A stretch of 64,000 nt of DNA from Sphingomonas sp. GTDB lineage: Bacteria > Pseudomonadota > Alphaproteobacteria > Sphingomonadales > Sphingomonadaceae. The notes under the pieces were generated by a model. That model was given only the letters and a program-made list of their open reading frames with translations. It was not told the origin of the DNA and did not search any database. Positions within the stretch are counted from its first letter, which is position 1. Each line of letters starts with the position of its first letter. Below are positions 43,091 to 53,056 of the stretch, in pieces. The stretch covers positions 62,001 to 126,000 of the forward strand of contig NZ_JAIESM010000032.1 in NCBI RefSeq assembly GCF_019746015.1, in the 5' to 3' direction. Both the position numbers and the translations under genes were made by a program.

Positions 43091-44569
43091 TCATCGCGCC
43101 GCCGATTGAATCTCTTCGCCCCAGCCGCCACCGATTGCCTTGAACAGCGCCGCCGTCTGTTGACGGAGCAGGGCATCACTCGCCGCCACCTGTTCGCGCG
43201 CGGCAAGCTGCTGAATGTCGGCCAGCAGCACTGCGTCCTGCGCCACCATCCCGGCCTGGTGCCGAGCCGCCACCGCCTGCGCGCTGCGGGTCGCGTCTGC
43301 CAGTGACTGGCGCAGCACCGCGTTGCGGCGGCGTTCGGTGGCAAGGCTCGTCAATGGGTCCTCGACATCGCGCAACGCGCGCAAGACGGTCGCCTGATAG
43401 TCGATATAGGCCTGCTCGCGCGCCTCCCGCGCAATCTTCACGCCGGCGCGGCGGCGGCCCCAGTCGAGCAAGGGAAAGCTGATCGCGCTGCTGCCGACCA
43501 GCTGCCCGCTGTCCTGCGACACGAAGTTGGTGAGCCCCGCCGACAGCAACTGGCCCAGCGCCGTGAGATTGACGCGCGGATAGAGATTGGCGACCTGCAC
43601 GCCAATATCTGCCGTCGCCGCCGCCAGCCGGCGCTCGGCCGCGCGCACATCGGGGCGCCGGCGCAGCAGGTCAGCCGGCAGGCCCACCGGCACCGCCGGT
43701 GCCTCGCCCAGCTCGGCGCCGGGCGTGCGCAGATCGTCGAGCAGCGCCTCGGGCGGCTGGCCGGTCAGGATGCCCAACGCATGGATGCGGATATCGGCGT
43801 CGGCACGCAGCGGCTCGATCCGCGCCTGCGCCTGGGTCAGCGCACCGCGCGCGCGGATGGCGTCGATCGAAGGGGTCAGGCCGGCGCTTGCCTGGTGATG
43901 CGCAATCTCGATCGATCGCTGCGCCTTGGCGATCTCGCTCTCGATCAGGGCGATCTGCGCCTGGTCCAGCCGCAGCGCGAAATAGGCGTCGGCGACTTCG
44001 GCGGCGATGGTGACGGCGGCATCGCGGCGCGTCCATTCGGCCGCCTCGATCCGCGCGCGCGCCGCCTCCACCCCGCGCCGGGCGCCGCCGAACAGGTCAA
44101 GCTCCCAGCTGGCGTCAAACCCCAGCGCATAGGTCGTCACCCCGCCGCCGGGCGGCGCGATGCCGGCGCCGGTCTGCCCGGTGCCGGTGCCGCCTGCGAA
44201 CAGCCGCCCGAGCGAGGCGAGCCCGGCGTTGCGCGAAAACTCGACATGGCTGACATTGGCGTCGGCGTTGACCTGCGGCTTGCCTTGTGCGCGCGCGACG
44301 ATTTCCTGCAGCCGCGCCTGCCGCACGCGCGAGGCGGCCATGGCCATGTCGGGATTGTCGGTCAGCGCTTTGTCGATCAGCGCGTTCAGCCGCTGGTCGC
44401 CAAAACCCGTCCACCAGCGTGCGGGGTCAATCCCCTGCCCCGGCGCCGGTGCCGGCGCAATGCCGGCATAGCGCGCGGGCACGGCCATTTCCGGCCGGGC
44501 ATAGTTCGGCCCCACGGTGCAGCCGGCCAGCGCAAGCGCAGTTGCGGCGATCATCAGGGTGCGTGGCAT
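43091..44569 (-). CDS. Outer-membrane efflux lipoprotein (OprM/NodT family)
   Basis: A 492-residue outer-membrane channel for tripartite efflux. The N-terminal lipobox ALALAGC gives the acylated Cys near residue 17, followed by TVGPNYARPEMAVPARY, typical of NodT-type OMFs. Two repeats of the TolC-like alpha-barrel are visible: SRVRQARLQEI and ARVEAADA-like helices, plus VGLPADLLRRRPDVRAAERRLAAATADIGVQVANLYPRVNL. It is the last gene of a TetR-EmrA-EmrB-OMF operon, 4 bp after the MFS gene, so exports what the pump carries. Confidence 0.92.
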   Translation of the reverse strand: MPRTLMIAATALALAGCTVGPNYARPEMAVPARYAGIAPAPAPGQGIDPARWWTGFGDQRLNALIDKALTDNPDMAMAASRVRQARLQEIVARAQGKPQVNADANVSHVEFSRNAGLASLGRLFAGGTGTGQTGAGIAPPGGGVTTYALGFDASWELDLFGGARRGVEAARARIEAAEWTRRDAAVTIAAEVADAYFALRLDQAQIALIESEIAKAQRSIEIAHHQASAGLTPSIDAIRARGALTQAQARIEPLRADADIRIHALGILTGQPPEALLDDLRTPGAELGEAPAVPVGLPADLLRRRPDVRAAERRLAAATADIGVQVANLYPRVNLTALGQLLSAGLTNFVSQDSGQLVGSSAISFPLLDWGRRRAGVKIAREAREQAYIDYQATVLRALRDVEDPLTSLATERRRNAVLRQSLADATRSAQAVAARHQAGMVAQDAVLLADIQQLAAREQVAASDALLRQQTAALFKAIGGGWGEEIQSAAR

Positions 44570-44572
44570 CGG

Positions 44573-46165
44573 TCAATGTCCCATGCTTGGCGCGCCATCG
44601 GCCCGGGCGGCGCGCATCAGGAAAACGGTGGGGGCGATGATCAGGATGACGATCATCAGCGTGCGGAACACGTCGATAAAGGCCAGCATTGCTGCCTGGT
44701 TTTGCACCTGCTGATACAGGATGCCGTTCAGCGTCTCGCTGCCCGGTGCCAGGCCCAGCGCGGCGGCGGCGCGGTCCAGCCAGTCGGTGTAATTGGGGTT
44801 GGCGGGGTTCAGCCGCTCAACCGTGACCGACTGCTCCACCTGGCGATAGCCCGAGAGCAGGGTCTGCGACATCGAAATGCCAATCGAGCCGCCCAGATTG
44901 CGCGCGACGTTGAGCAGGCTGGAAGCTTGCGCGGTCTTGGTCTGAGGCAGGCCGATATAGGCCACCGCGTTGATCGGCACGAACAGGAAGGGCAATGCCG
45001 CTGCCTGATACATGCGCGCGATCGCCGCGTCGTAAAAGCCGATCGTCGCGGTCAGGTGGCTCATGTTCCACAGCGCATAGGACTGGACGAGCAGCGCCCC
45101 GAACAGCAGCCAGCGCACATCGACAATCGTGCTCAGCCGCCCGGCAAAGGGTACCATGGCCAGCGTTGCGAACCCCGCAATCGTCATCGCCATGCCGGAC
45201 TGGAAGGCGGTGTAGCCAAGCACCTGCTGCAGCATCTGCGGCACCAGCTGGGTGGTGCCGAACAGGATCATCCCGGTCGTCATCATCACCAGCAGCGTGA
45301 GCGAGAAGTTGCGGCTCTTCATCAGCCGGAAATCGACCACCGGCGACGGGTGGTTCACCTCCCAGATGACGAGAGCGATCAGCGACGTGGCGGAGACGAT
45401 CGCCGTCACCACCAGCGTGCCGCTGGCGAACCATTCGTCGCGGTCGCCGCGGTCGAGCGTGTATTCGAGCAGGCCCAGCCCCAGCGCGACCAGCAGGATG
45501 CCGACATAATCGACGCGGATGCCGCGCGCGAGCAGGGCGGCCCGGTCGTCACGCACCGCCTGCGGCTCATCCACGAACAAATGGGTCAGCGCCAGCGCGG
45601 CGATGCCGACGGGCACGTTGATCAGGAAAATCCAGTGCCAGCTGAACGTATCGGTGATGAAGCCGCCCAGCGTCGGCCCCATCACCGGGCCGACCACCAC
45701 CACGATGGCAAAGGCGGCAAAGGCCATGGCGCGCCGATTGGGCGGAAAGGTATCCGCCAGGATCGACTGTTCCACCGGCGCCAGCCCGCCGCCGCCAATC
45801 CCCTGCAACACGCGCGCGATGATCAGCGTCGTCAGATCGCCCGCCAGCCCGCACATCAGCGAGGACAGCGTGAACAGGACTATCGAGATCATGAAATAGC
45901 GTTTCCGGCCGATCACGTCAGACAGCCAGCCGCTCAAGGGAATGATCACCGCATTGGCGACCAGATAGCTGGTCAGCACCCAGGTCGCCTGATCGAGCGT
46001 GACCGACAGGCCACCGGCAATATGGTCGAGCGAGACATTGGCGATCGAGGTGTCGAGCACTTCCATGAAGGTGGGCAGCGAAATGATCGCCACCACTGCC
46101 CAGGGATTTACCCGGCCCGCCGCCGATCGCGCCGGGTTCCACGCAGGAATGGCGGCGCCTGCCAC
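44573..46165 (-). CDS. emrB: DHA2-family MFS multidrug efflux pump (EmrB type)
   Basis: A 530-residue 14-helix drug/proton antiporter. Motif A-like sequence SGWLSDVIGRKRYF follows helix 2, the N-terminal EVLDTSIANVSLDHIAG motif is typical of DHA2 pumps, and motif C is seen as GPTLGGFITD. GTG 46165 is used as start, since the adaptor gene stop ends at 46167 just before. It works with the EmrA-like adaptor and the OprM-like channel to export hydrophobic toxic compounds across both membranes. Confidence 0.93.
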   Translation of the reverse strand: MAGAAIPAWNPARSAAGRVNPWAVVAIISLPTFMEVLDTSIANVSLDHIAGGLSVTLDQATWVLTSYLVANAVIIPLSGWLSDVIGRKRYFMISIVLFTLSSLMCGLAGDLTTLIIARVLQGIGGGGLAPVEQSILADTFPPNRRAMAFAAFAIVVVVGPVMGPTLGGFITDTFSWHWIFLINVPVGIAALALTHLFVDEPQAVRDDRAALLARGIRVDYVGILLVALGLGLLEYTLDRGDRDEWFASGTLVVTAIVSATSLIALVIWEVNHPSPVVDFRLMKSRNFSLTLLVMMTTGMILFGTTQLVPQMLQQVLGYTAFQSGMAMTIAGFATLAMVPFAGRLSTIVDVRWLLFGALLVQSYALWNMSHLTATIGFYDAAIARMYQAAALPFLFVPINAVAYIGLPQTKTAQASSLLNVARNLGGSIGISMSQTLLSGYRQVEQSVTVERLNPANPNYTDWLDRAAAALGLAPGSETLNGILYQQVQNQAAMLAFIDVFRTLMIVILIIAPTVFLMRAARADGAPSMGH

Positions 46166-46166
46166 C

Positions 46167-47246
46167 TCAGCGCACCTCGACCGTCGGCACTGCCGACATG
46201 CCGGGGCCGATGGGATAGCGGCGCGGATCGGGCCCGTTCTTCACGTCGAACTCGATGCGCACCGGCACGCGCTGTACCACTTTCACGAAATTGCCGGTCG
46301 CGTTCTGCGGCGGCAGCAGGGCAAAGGCCTGGCCCGCGCCGCGCTGGATCGAGTCGACGCGCCCCCTGAACTTCAGCTTGGGAAAAGCATCGATGCGGAT
46401 CGACACCGGCTGGCCCGGGCGGATCTGCGCCAGCTGGGTTTCCTTGAAATTGGCGGTGATCCAGATGTGGTCGGGCACGATCGACATCAGTTGCGTGCCC
46501 GGCGCGACATAGCTGCCCAGATTGACGCTGCGGTTCACGACCTGGCCCGAAACAGGCGCGCGCAGCTCCAGATTGCCCAGCGTCACATTGGCCTGTTCCA
46601 CCTGCGCACGGCGAGCACCCGTCGCCGCTTCGGCCGCACTGACCTGACGCCGCGCGACCGCGACATTGGCCGCCGCATTGGCGATCTGGGCGCGGGCGGC
46701 GGCCGCCTCCGCCGCGGTCTGGCGGGCGAGCGCGCGGGCGGCGTCAAGCTGTTGCGGCGCCACCGCCGCCGCGTCGATCTTCTGCAGGTTCTCGTACCGG
46801 GCCAGATCCTGCGCCGCTTTCTCCGCATTGGCGATGGGCGCGCGCGATTGTGCCGTCAGCTGCGCCTGCTGGGCCAGCGCGGCATCCACCTGCGCGCGCG
46901 CGGTTTCCAGCTGCGCCTGCGCCTGGCTGACCCCGGCGGCAGCCTCTGCCAGCACCGCGCGCGGGCCGGACGGGGTGATGACCGCCAGCAGATCGCCCGC
47001 ATTCACATGCCGGTTGTCAGCCTCTGCCACCTGCACCAGCGTGCCCGCCACCTGCGGCGCGATCCGCACGATATGCGCATCGACATAGGCATCGTCGGTT
47101 TCCTCGAACCGCGCCGTCTCCCGCGCATAAAGGATGCTGGCGGCAACCAGCAGGCCTGCGATCAGCACCAGCGCCACCCAGAAGCCGGGGCGGCGGAACA
47201 GCGGCGGGCGGGCGGGAGCGGCGGCTGGCGCATCGGTGGTGGTCAT
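46167..47246 (-). CDS. emrA: HlyD/EmrA-type periplasmic adaptor
   Basis: A 359-residue adaptor. One N-terminal transmembrane helix (about 22-43) is followed by a barrel-sandwich/lipoyl half motif TDDAYVDAHIVRIAPQVAGTLVQVA, a long alanine-rich coiled-coil hairpin (about 105-200), the second lipoyl half (NLELRAPVSGQVVNRSVN) and a beta-barrel with GQPVSIRIDAFP. This is the EmrA pattern. ATG 47246 overlaps the TetR stop (ATGA). It links the EmrB pump in the inner membrane to the outer-membrane channel. Confidence 0.92.
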   Translation of the reverse strand: MTTTDAPAAAPARPPLFRRPGFWVALVLIAGLLVAASILYARETARFEETDDAYVDAHIVRIAPQVAGTLVQVAEADNRHVNAGDLLAVITPSGPRAVLAEAAAGVSQAQAQLETARAQVDAALAQQAQLTAQSRAPIANAEKAAQDLARYENLQKIDAAAVAPQQLDAARALARQTAAEAAAARAQIANAAANVAVARRQVSAAEAATGARRAQVEQANVTLGNLELRAPVSGQVVNRSVNLGSYVAPGTQLMSIVPDHIWITANFKETQLAQIRPGQPVSIRIDAFPKLKFRGRVDSIQRGAGQAFALLPPQNATGNFVKVVQRVPVRIEFDVKNGPDPRRYPIGPGMSAVPTVEVR

Positions 47247-47893
47247 GCGGGCTCCTTGGCTTGGGCGGTAAGCATGTCGAGAATGGCGTCGGTATTCTGG
47301 GCGATCTGCGCCCTGAAGGTGGCGGCGAGCTCTGCGTCCATCGTCTCGCGCCGCATCAGCCGCAGGCACGCCGCGCGCGAGGCCCGCAGCACCAGCGCCT
47401 GACCGATCAGCGTGCCGGTCACCGCGCGGGCGCGATGTTCGTCCGCCATGCCGGTCACGCGCAGGATCAGCGCAGCCAGCTGTTCCATCATCTGGCCCAT
47501 CAGCCCGCCATAGATGCGGTCGAACGCCTCGGTCGGCCGGTTCTGTTCGCGGATGATGAACAGCGTCCACGCCTCGCTCTTGTCGGACGTCATGCGGTCG
47601 ACAAAGGCGCCGATGATGCGGTGGAGCAGCACCCGCGCCTGTGCCGGGTCGGCGCTGGCCACGTCGCCGGCGTCGATCGCGGCGGCGCCCATCTCCTCGG
47701 CCATCCGCTCGGCGATGTGCTGCGCGGCGGCAAGGTAGAGCCCTTCCTTGCCGCCATAATGATAGGTGATCGACGACATCGCCGTGCCGGCGGCAGCGGC
47801 GATGCTGCGCGTGCTGGCCCCCTCCAGCCCCTTTGCCCCGAATTCGGCGATGGCGATGTCCAGCAGCCGCTCATGGGTTTCGCGCAAGGTCAT
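47243..47893 (-). CDS. TetR family regulator of the efflux operon
   Basis: A 216-residue TetR regulator. The DNA-binding domain is ARITRSIAAAAGTAMSSITYHYG-like (STRSIAAAAGTAMSSITYHY), and the C-terminal DUF1956-type domain is the CerR/YbiH kind associated with efflux genes. It is first in the operon and its stop overlaps emrA. A 16-bp perfect palindrome sits 13 bp upstream of its start and would block its own promoter, so a drug-induced autoregulation of the whole operon is expected. Confidence 0.92.
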   Translation of the reverse strand: MTLRETHERLLDIAIAEFGAKGLEGASTRSIAAAAGTAMSSITYHYGGKEGLYLAAAQHIAERMAEEMGAAAIDAGDVASADPAQARVLLHRIIGAFVDRMTSDKSEAWTLFIIREQNRPTEAFDRIYGGLMGQMMEQLAALILRVTGMADEHRARAVTGTLIGQALVLRASRAACLRLMRRETMDAELAATFRAQIAQNTDAILDMLTAQAKEPA

Positions 47894-47905
47894 GTACGGT
47901 CGTTA

Positions 47906-47921
47906 GTTCGTTCGAACGAAC
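47906..47921. promoter_or_regulatory. TetR operator before the efflux operon
   Basis: GTTCGTTCGAACGAAC is a perfect 16-bp palindrome, 13 bp upstream of the TetR start codon, in a 98-bp intergenic region. The position within the leader or promoter fits autorepression. The half site GTTCG is like those of other CerR-type TetR regulators, which is supportive only. Confidence 0.75.
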
Positions 47922-47991
47922 AAGTCGACTTACAATAGCGCAACCTTTCCTGCGCGCACCGCACGCCGGCCCGGCAGAGCGGGTGAAGGGG

Positions 47992-49473
47992 TCAGGCCGT
48001 GGCGGTCGCTGCTACCGGCTGCGCACCGGGTTGGGGCTGCGGGTTGCTGAAGTCCATATGATCATCGACCGAGCCGAAGCGCAGCGACACCAGGTCCTTC
48101 GCGTAATTCTGGTGCACGCGCCACGGCGCCTTGTCGCCCTGTTTGGGGAAGCGCTCCATCGCCCGCGTCACATAGCCCGAGGTGAAGTCAAGGAAGGGCT
48201 GCGGCTGCAGGTCTTCCTTGATGCGCGGCGTCGCCTGGCGCAGCCCGCGCTGGCGCATGGTGTTGAGCAGGCGGCAGACATAGCCGCAGGTCAGGTCCGC
48301 CTTCAGCGTCCAGCTGGCATTGGTATAGCCGAACGACGACGCCAGATTGGGGATGTCGCTGTACATCATCCCCTTATAGTTGAAGCTTTGCGACAGGTCC
48401 GCCGCGCGCCCGTCCACCGTGAAGGCGACGTCGCTCAGCAGCTGCAGCTCCAGCCCGGTGGCGGTGACGATGATGTCCGCGTCCAGATGCTGGCCTGAAT
48501 TCAGCCTGATTCCGGTTTCGTCGAACCGGTCGATCGTGTCGGTCACGACCGAGGCGCTGCCGCGCTTGATCGCGTCGAACATATCGGCGTCGGGTACCAG
48601 GCACAGCCGCTGGTCCCACACATTGTAGCGCGGGGTGAAATGCTGCGCGATGGTGTCGGGGGGCAGATGCTCGGCCAGCATGTCGAGCACGCGCTTCTTC
48701 GCTTCCGCCGGGTTCTTGCGCGCGGCGTTGAAGAAATAGAGCTGGAACAGCACGTTGCGCCACCGCACCAGGCCATAGGCGAGCTTCGACGGCAGCACGC
48801 TACGCAGCCAGTTGGCCCAGGCATCTTCCGACGGGCGCGACACGACATAGGTGGGCGAGCGCTGCAGCATCGTGACATGCGCCGCCGTCCGGGCCATTTC
48901 GGGCACGATGGTAACGGCGGTCGCGCCCGACCCGATCACCACCACCCGCTTGCCGGCATAATCCAGATCTTCGGGCCAGAATTGCGGGTGGATGATCTGC
49001 CCCTTGAAGCTTTCGGCGCCGGCAAATTCGGGCGAATGCCCCCGCGCATAATTGTAATAACCCGAGCACATGAACAGGAAATTGCAGCTATATTCCACGT
49101 CGCGCCCCTCATGCCGGGCGGTCACGATCCAGCGCGCATCAGGCGTGGACCAGCGCGCAGCGGCGACATGGTGGTTGAAGCGGATATGCCGGTCGATGCC
49201 ATATTTGGCCGCCACGCGGCGCACATAGTTCAGGATGGCCGGGCCATCGGCAATCGCCTTGGCCTCCGTCCACGGCTCGAAGCTGTAGCCTAGCGTGTAC
49301 ATGTCGGAGTCCGACCGGATACCGGGATAGCGAAACAGGTCCCACGTCCCGCCAATCGCCGGCCGGCCTTCCAGGATCATGTAGCTGCGGTCGGGCGCCT
49401 TGGCCTGAAGGTGATAGCCAGCACCAATCCCCGAAATGCCGGCCCCCACCACGATGACATCGACATGTTCCAT
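47992..49473 (-). CDS. Type I Baeyer-Villiger flavin monooxygenase
   Basis: A 493-residue FAD/NADPH monooxygenase inserting oxygen next to ketone carbonyls. The N-terminal FAD motif is VVGAGISGIGAG, the second Rossmann motif VVVIGSGATAV, and between them the family fingerprint FKGQIIHPQFWP matches FxGxxxHxxxWP exactly. Start ATG 49473 (MEHVDVIVVG) fits; a longer open frame upstream is not needed. Such enzymes degrade cyclic or long-chain ketones. The substrate is unknown and no lactone hydrolase is adjacent. Confidence 0.9.
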   Translation of the reverse strand: MEHVDVIVVGAGISGIGAGYHLQAKAPDRSYMILEGRPAIGGTWDLFRYPGIRSDSDMYTLGYSFEPWTEAKAIADGPAILNYVRRVAAKYGIDRHIRFNHHVAAARWSTPDARWIVTARHEGRDVEYSCNFLFMCSGYYNYARGHSPEFAGAESFKGQIIHPQFWPEDLDYAGKRVVVIGSGATAVTIVPEMARTAAHVTMLQRSPTYVVSRPSEDAWANWLRSVLPSKLAYGLVRWRNVLFQLYFFNAARKNPAEAKKRVLDMLAEHLPPDTIAQHFTPRYNVWDQRLCLVPDADMFDAIKRGSASVVTDTIDRFDETGIRLNSGQHLDADIIVTATGLELQLLSDVAFTVDGRAADLSQSFNYKGMMYSDIPNLASSFGYTNASWTLKADLTCGYVCRLLNTMRQRGLRQATPRIKEDLQPQPFLDFTSGYVTRAMERFPKQGDKAPWRVHQNYAKDLVSLRFGSVDDHMDFSNPQPQPGAQPVAATATA

Positions 49474-49557
49474 CCGCGCGCTCCCGATCCCTGCATACCG
49501 GATATTCGATTTTTCGCCGCAGCGCAAAGCGATATGCGCCCCGGTGCCGGCCTTTGC

Positions 49558-51642
49558 CTAACCGCGCCCGGCCGCCTTGGCCCGCGCGCGAAAGGCGTGG
49601 AGCAGCGGCTCGGTATAGCCGTTGGGCTGTGCCGCGCCTTCGAACACCAGCGCGCGCGCCGCCTGAAAGGCCAGGCTGTCCGGCTGGCCCGCCATCGGCC
49701 GGTAGAGCGGGTCGCCCGCATTCTGCGCATCGACCTTGGCCGCCATGCGCGCCAGTGCGGCATCGACATCGGCGGCGCTGCACACGCCGTGGCGCAGCCA
49801 GTTGGCGATATGCTGCGACGAGATGCGCAACGTCGCACGGTCTTCCATCAGGCCGATATCGTTGATGTCGGGCACCTTGGAACAGCCAATGCCCTGGTCG
49901 ATCCAGCGCACCACATAGCCAAGAATGCCCTGCGCGTTATTGTCCAGCTCGTGGCGGATTTCGTCCGCCGTCCAGTTGCGCCCGGCAGCGAACGGCACGG
50001 TGAGCAGCGCGGCCAGGCCCGGCACCCCCTCCCCCGCAATCGCCGCCTGCCGCGCGAACACGTCGACCTGATGATAATGCATCGCGTGCAGCGTGGCGGC
50101 GGTTGGCGATGGCACCCAGGCGGTGTTGGCGCCCGACATCGGGTGGCCGATCTTCTGCGCCATCATGTCCGCCATCCGGTCGGGCGCTGCCCACATCCCC
50201 TTGCCGATCTGCGCCCGGCCCGACAGGCCACAGGCCAGGCCGATGCGGACATTGCGGTCCTCATAGGCCTTGATCCAGGCGCTGGTCTTCATTTCCGCCT
50301 TGGGGATCATCGGCCCGCCCGCCATCGCGGTGTGGATTTCGTCGCCCGTGCGGTCAAGAAAGCCGGTGTTGATGAAGACGATGCGGTCCTTCACCGCATG
50401 AATGCACGCCGCCAGATTGGCGGAGGTGCGGCGCTCCTCGTCCATCACTCCCACTTTCACCGTGTGGCGGGCAAGGCCGAGCAGATCCTCGACCGCATCG
50501 AACAGCCGGTTGGTGAAGGCGCATTCGTCCGGCCCGTGCATCTTGGGCTTGACGATATAGACGCTGCCGGTGCGGCTGTTCCTGAACTTGCCCAGCCCGC
50601 GCAGATCGTGAAGCGCGATGGTGGTCGTCAATATCGCGTCGAGAATGCCCTCGGGCGCCTCCGCCCCGCCGGGCAGGGTGACGGCAGGCGTCGTCATCAG
50701 ATGGCCGACATTGCGCACGAACAGCAGCGAGCGGCCGGGCAGCGTGAACGGCGTACCGTCAGTGCCCGCATAGTCGCGGTCTGGGTTCAGCGTGCGCGTC
50801 ATCCGCGCGCCGCCCTTGTCGAAGCTTTCGGCCAGATCGCCGCGCATCAGCCCCAGCCAGTTGGTATAGGCCGCGACCTTGTCCTCGGCATCCACCGCCG
50901 CAATCGAATCTTCCAGGTCGCAGATGGTGGTCAGCGCCGATTCGAGCAGCACATCGGCAATGCCGGCCGGGTCTTCGCGGCCGATGGGGTGCGCCCGGTC
51001 GATCACCAGTTCGATGTGCAGGCCGTGGTGGCGGAGCAGCAGCGAATCCCCCGACCGACCGACCAGCTGGGCGGGGTCCTTCAGCACCGGGTCGCCGCCG
51101 GCAAATTCCGCCCAGCGCCCGGCGGCCAGCGGCACCGCCTCGTCGAGAAACGCCTTGGCCGCCGCAATCACCTGCGCGCCGCGCTCGGTATCATAACCGC
51201 CCGCCTTCGCCACGCCGGGCAGCGCGTCGGTGCCGTAGAACGCGTCGTACAGGCTGCCCCAGCGCGCGTTCGCGGCGTTCAGCGCGAAGCGGGCGTTGAG
51301 CACCGGCACCACCAGCTGCGGCCCGGCCATCAGGGCGATCTCGGCATCGACATTTTCGGTGCCGATGGTGAAGGGCGCCGGCTCCGGCACCAGATAGCCG
51401 ATGGCGCGCAGAAACGCCTCGTCCACCGGCGCGCCTTCGGTATAGCGCGCGTCGATCACCGCCTGCAGCGCGTCGCGCCGGGCGAGCAACGCCGCATTTT
51501 CCGGCGCGAAGCGGGCAAAGATCGCGGCCACCCCGGCCCACCAGCCGGCGGCATCGATCCCCAAGGGCGGCAGCACGCGCGCCTCGACAAAGTCTGCCAG
51601 CGGCGCGGCAACCCCCAACCCGGCGCGATCGACGATGGACAT
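49558..51642 (-). CDS. glcB: Malate synthase G
   Basis: A 694-residue monomeric malate synthase (glyoxylate + acetyl-CoA to malate). Diagnostic stretches are [49 protein letters not shown] and [44 protein letters not shown] with the metal-ligand acids, and the C-terminal [14 protein letters not shown]. Isocitrate lyase is not in the window, so the glyoxylate it uses may come from elsewhere. It is followed by a MarR gene reading the same way, upstream. Confidence 0.95.
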   Translation of the reverse strand: MSIVDRAGLGVAAPLADFVEARVLPPLGIDAAGWWAGVAAIFARFAPENAALLARRDALQAVIDARYTEGAPVDEAFLRAIGYLVPEPAPFTIGTENVDAEIALMAGPQLVVPVLNARFALNAANARWGSLYDAFYGTDALPGVAKAGGYDTERGAQVIAAAKAFLDEAVPLAAGRWAEFAGGDPVLKDPAQLVGRSGDSLLLRHHGLHIELVIDRAHPIGREDPAGIADVLLESALTTICDLEDSIAAVDAEDKVAAYTNWLGLMRGDLAESFDKGGARMTRTLNPDRDYAGTDGTPFTLPGRSLLFVRNVGHLMTTPAVTLPGGAEAPEGILDAILTTTIALHDLRGLGKFRNSRTGSVYIVKPKMHGPDECAFTNRLFDAVEDLLGLARHTVKVGVMDEERRTSANLAACIHAVKDRIVFINTGFLDRTGDEIHTAMAGGPMIPKAEMKTSAWIKAYEDRNVRIGLACGLSGRAQIGKGMWAAPDRMADMMAQKIGHPMSGANTAWVPSPTAATLHAMHYHQVDVFARQAAIAGEGVPGLAALLTVPFAAGRNWTADEIRHELDNNAQGILGYVVRWIDQGIGCSKVPDINDIGLMEDRATLRISSQHIANWLRHGVCSAADVDAALARMAAKVDAQNAGDPLYRPMAGQPDSLAFQAARALVFEGAAQPNGYTEPLLHAFRARAKAAGRG

Positions 51643-51717
51643 GATTCCTCCCTGTTGCGTTCATCTCATCATGGCCCGGGGAGGCGGCGCCTGCCTAGCC
51701 GAGGCAGGGCGCCGCCA

Positions 51718-52170
51718 TCAACCCCGTTCGGGCGCGATCTGCGCGGCGGCGCCCTCGATCCGGGCGAGCATCGCGGTGAACTGCGCGCGCTCGGCCGGGG
51801 TGAAGCCGTTGAAGATGCGCGCCTCCAGCTCCAGCGCCTTGGGCGCGACACTGTCATAGAGCAGGCGCCCGGCGGCCGACAGCGACAGCAGGTGCGAACG
51901 CTGATCCTGCGGATTGGCCGCCCGCGCCACCAGCCCCCTCGCCACCAGCGCCACCGCCGCGCGGCTTACCGTTACCTTGTCCATCCGGGTGACGCCGCAC
52001 AGCGCCTGCTGCGACATCCCGCCGCTTTCCGCCAGCACCGCGATCAGCCGCCACTGCGCGATCGAAAGGCCGAACAGCGCCTGATACGCCGTCGCCACCG
52101 CATCCGACACCCGGTTCGACGCAATCGACAGCCGATAGGGCAGAAAATCGTCAAGCTTGAGCGTGGTCAT
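51718..52170 (-). CDS. MarR family transcriptional regulator
   Basis: A 150-residue MarR protein with the winged helix LSIAQWRLIAVLAESGGMSQQALCGVTRMDKVTVSRAAVALVARGLV and the basic wing ARAANPQDQRSHLLSLSAAG. Start ATG 52170 (MTTLKLDDFLPYRLS) fits better than the longer open frame beginning at 52236. It lies upstream of glcB on the same strand and near the homogentisate genes, which in relatives are often controlled by MarR proteins. A 7-bp inverted repeat lies just upstream of it. Confidence 0.85.
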   Translation of the reverse strand: MTTLKLDDFLPYRLSIASNRVSDAVATAYQALFGLSIAQWRLIAVLAESGGMSQQALCGVTRMDKVTVSRAAVALVARGLVARAANPQDQRSHLLSLSAAGRLLYDSVAPKALELEARIFNGFTPAERAQFTAMLARIEGAAAQIAPERG

Positions 52171-52179
52171 CGCACAGGT

Positions 52180-52208
52180 GTTGCCACTACGAGAGCCCGC
52201 CTGGCAAC
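52180..52208. promoter_or_regulatory. Inverted repeat upstream of the MarR gene
   Basis: GTTGCCA (52180-52186) and TGGCAAC (52202-52208) are perfectly complementary, separated by 15 bp, 10 to 38 bp before the MarR start. Site spacing is compatible with a winged-helix dimer. The assignment is by position only. Confidence 0.35.
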
Positions 52209-52359
52209 CAGCGCGAGCGGTGCTGCAATCGGCCACTCGCGGCGAACGAAGGATTTAACGCTTAATGAGACTCAGAAGCAGCGGGGGCGGATAGAAAATT
52301 CGACATTGCTCGAGGACATATTGGCTGATCTGCGCATCGATTGCTGATAGTGCTTACGC

Positions 52360-52791
52360 ATGGGAAACCTGATCTATCTTCACTTACCAGCCGGCGGAAA
52401 GCCCCCCACATTATCGCTTCCGGCTTTCAAAGCCGTGGTGGTCATCAATCAAGATGTAACCAACGAGTGGCGCGATCTTGTCAGCGACTGGCTCGTGGCC
52501 TCTGGATGCCTCTATATGATGGCGTGGGGACAAGAATGTAGCGCTTGGGACGATAGCGTTGATCATGCCATGCTGAAGGTGTTCGACTATAATGACGTAC
52601 CCGACGACCGGTTTGTAATGACCACGTGGCACGAAAATCAGCCGCTTTCGGAGCCGTTTTGGTTTTCAGCCTTTGCTGCATCTCATCCGATCATTAAGCT
52701 GACGCAGACGGTAATTCTCGACATCAATGCTGTGGATCGAGAGCGCGAGTTGCTCGACGCCTACGAGGAAGCGATCAATCAACCGCTCTAG
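52360..52791 (+). CDS. DUF7684-like protein, lower GC than neighbours
   Basis: A 143-residue acidic protein that I match to the DUF7684 group through VVVINQDVTNEWRDLVSDWLV, GCLYMMAWGQECSAWDDSVD and FVMTTWHENQPLSEPFWF. No function is known. The coding sequence is visibly AT-richer than the surrounding genes, with codons such as AAT, TTT and GAT common, and it lies between an operator-like region and a pair of intergenic repeats, so recent acquisition is plausible. Members of such families sometimes act as immunity-type proteins, but nothing here shows that. Confidence 0.72.
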   Translation: MGNLIYLHLPAGGKPPTLSLPAFKAVVVINQDVTNEWRDLVSDWLVASGCLYMMAWGQECSAWDDSVDHAMLKVFDYNDVPDDRFVMTTWHENQPLSEPFWFSAFAASHPIIKLTQTVILDINAVDRERELLDAYEEAINQPL

Positions 52792-52816
52792 CCGAACGCT
52801 CGCCCGCTTGCCCCGT

Positions 52817-52966
52817 CGTCACCCCGGCCTTGTGCCGGGGTCCACCGGGCGGCGGTGCAAATCCCCAGCAACGCGCTCGGAACGACAACGGCAAGTAAGC
52901 CTTGCGGCGATTGGCGAGCGATATTGCGCGTGGATGGGTGGACCCCGGCACAAGGCCGGGGTGACG
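52817..52966. repeat. Facing pair of CGTCACCCCGGCCTTGTGCC palindromic repeats
   Basis: Copy one (52817-52846) is CGTCACCCCGGCCTTGTGCC continuing to GGGGTCCACC; copy two (52937-52966) is its exact inverted complement, about 90 bp away. Each copy itself folds around ACCCCGGC/GCCGGGGT. The pair lies in the 265-bp region between the DUF7684-like gene and hppD. This class of element recurs in sphingomonad intergenic DNA. Confidence 0.85.
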
Positions 52967-53056
52967 GGGGTCTGGGCAACGCCGCGCTGGACCAGCTTCC
53001 GCAAGTCCGCTATATAGTTTCATCTGATACCAACTGCCGCCACGGAGTCCGCTGCC

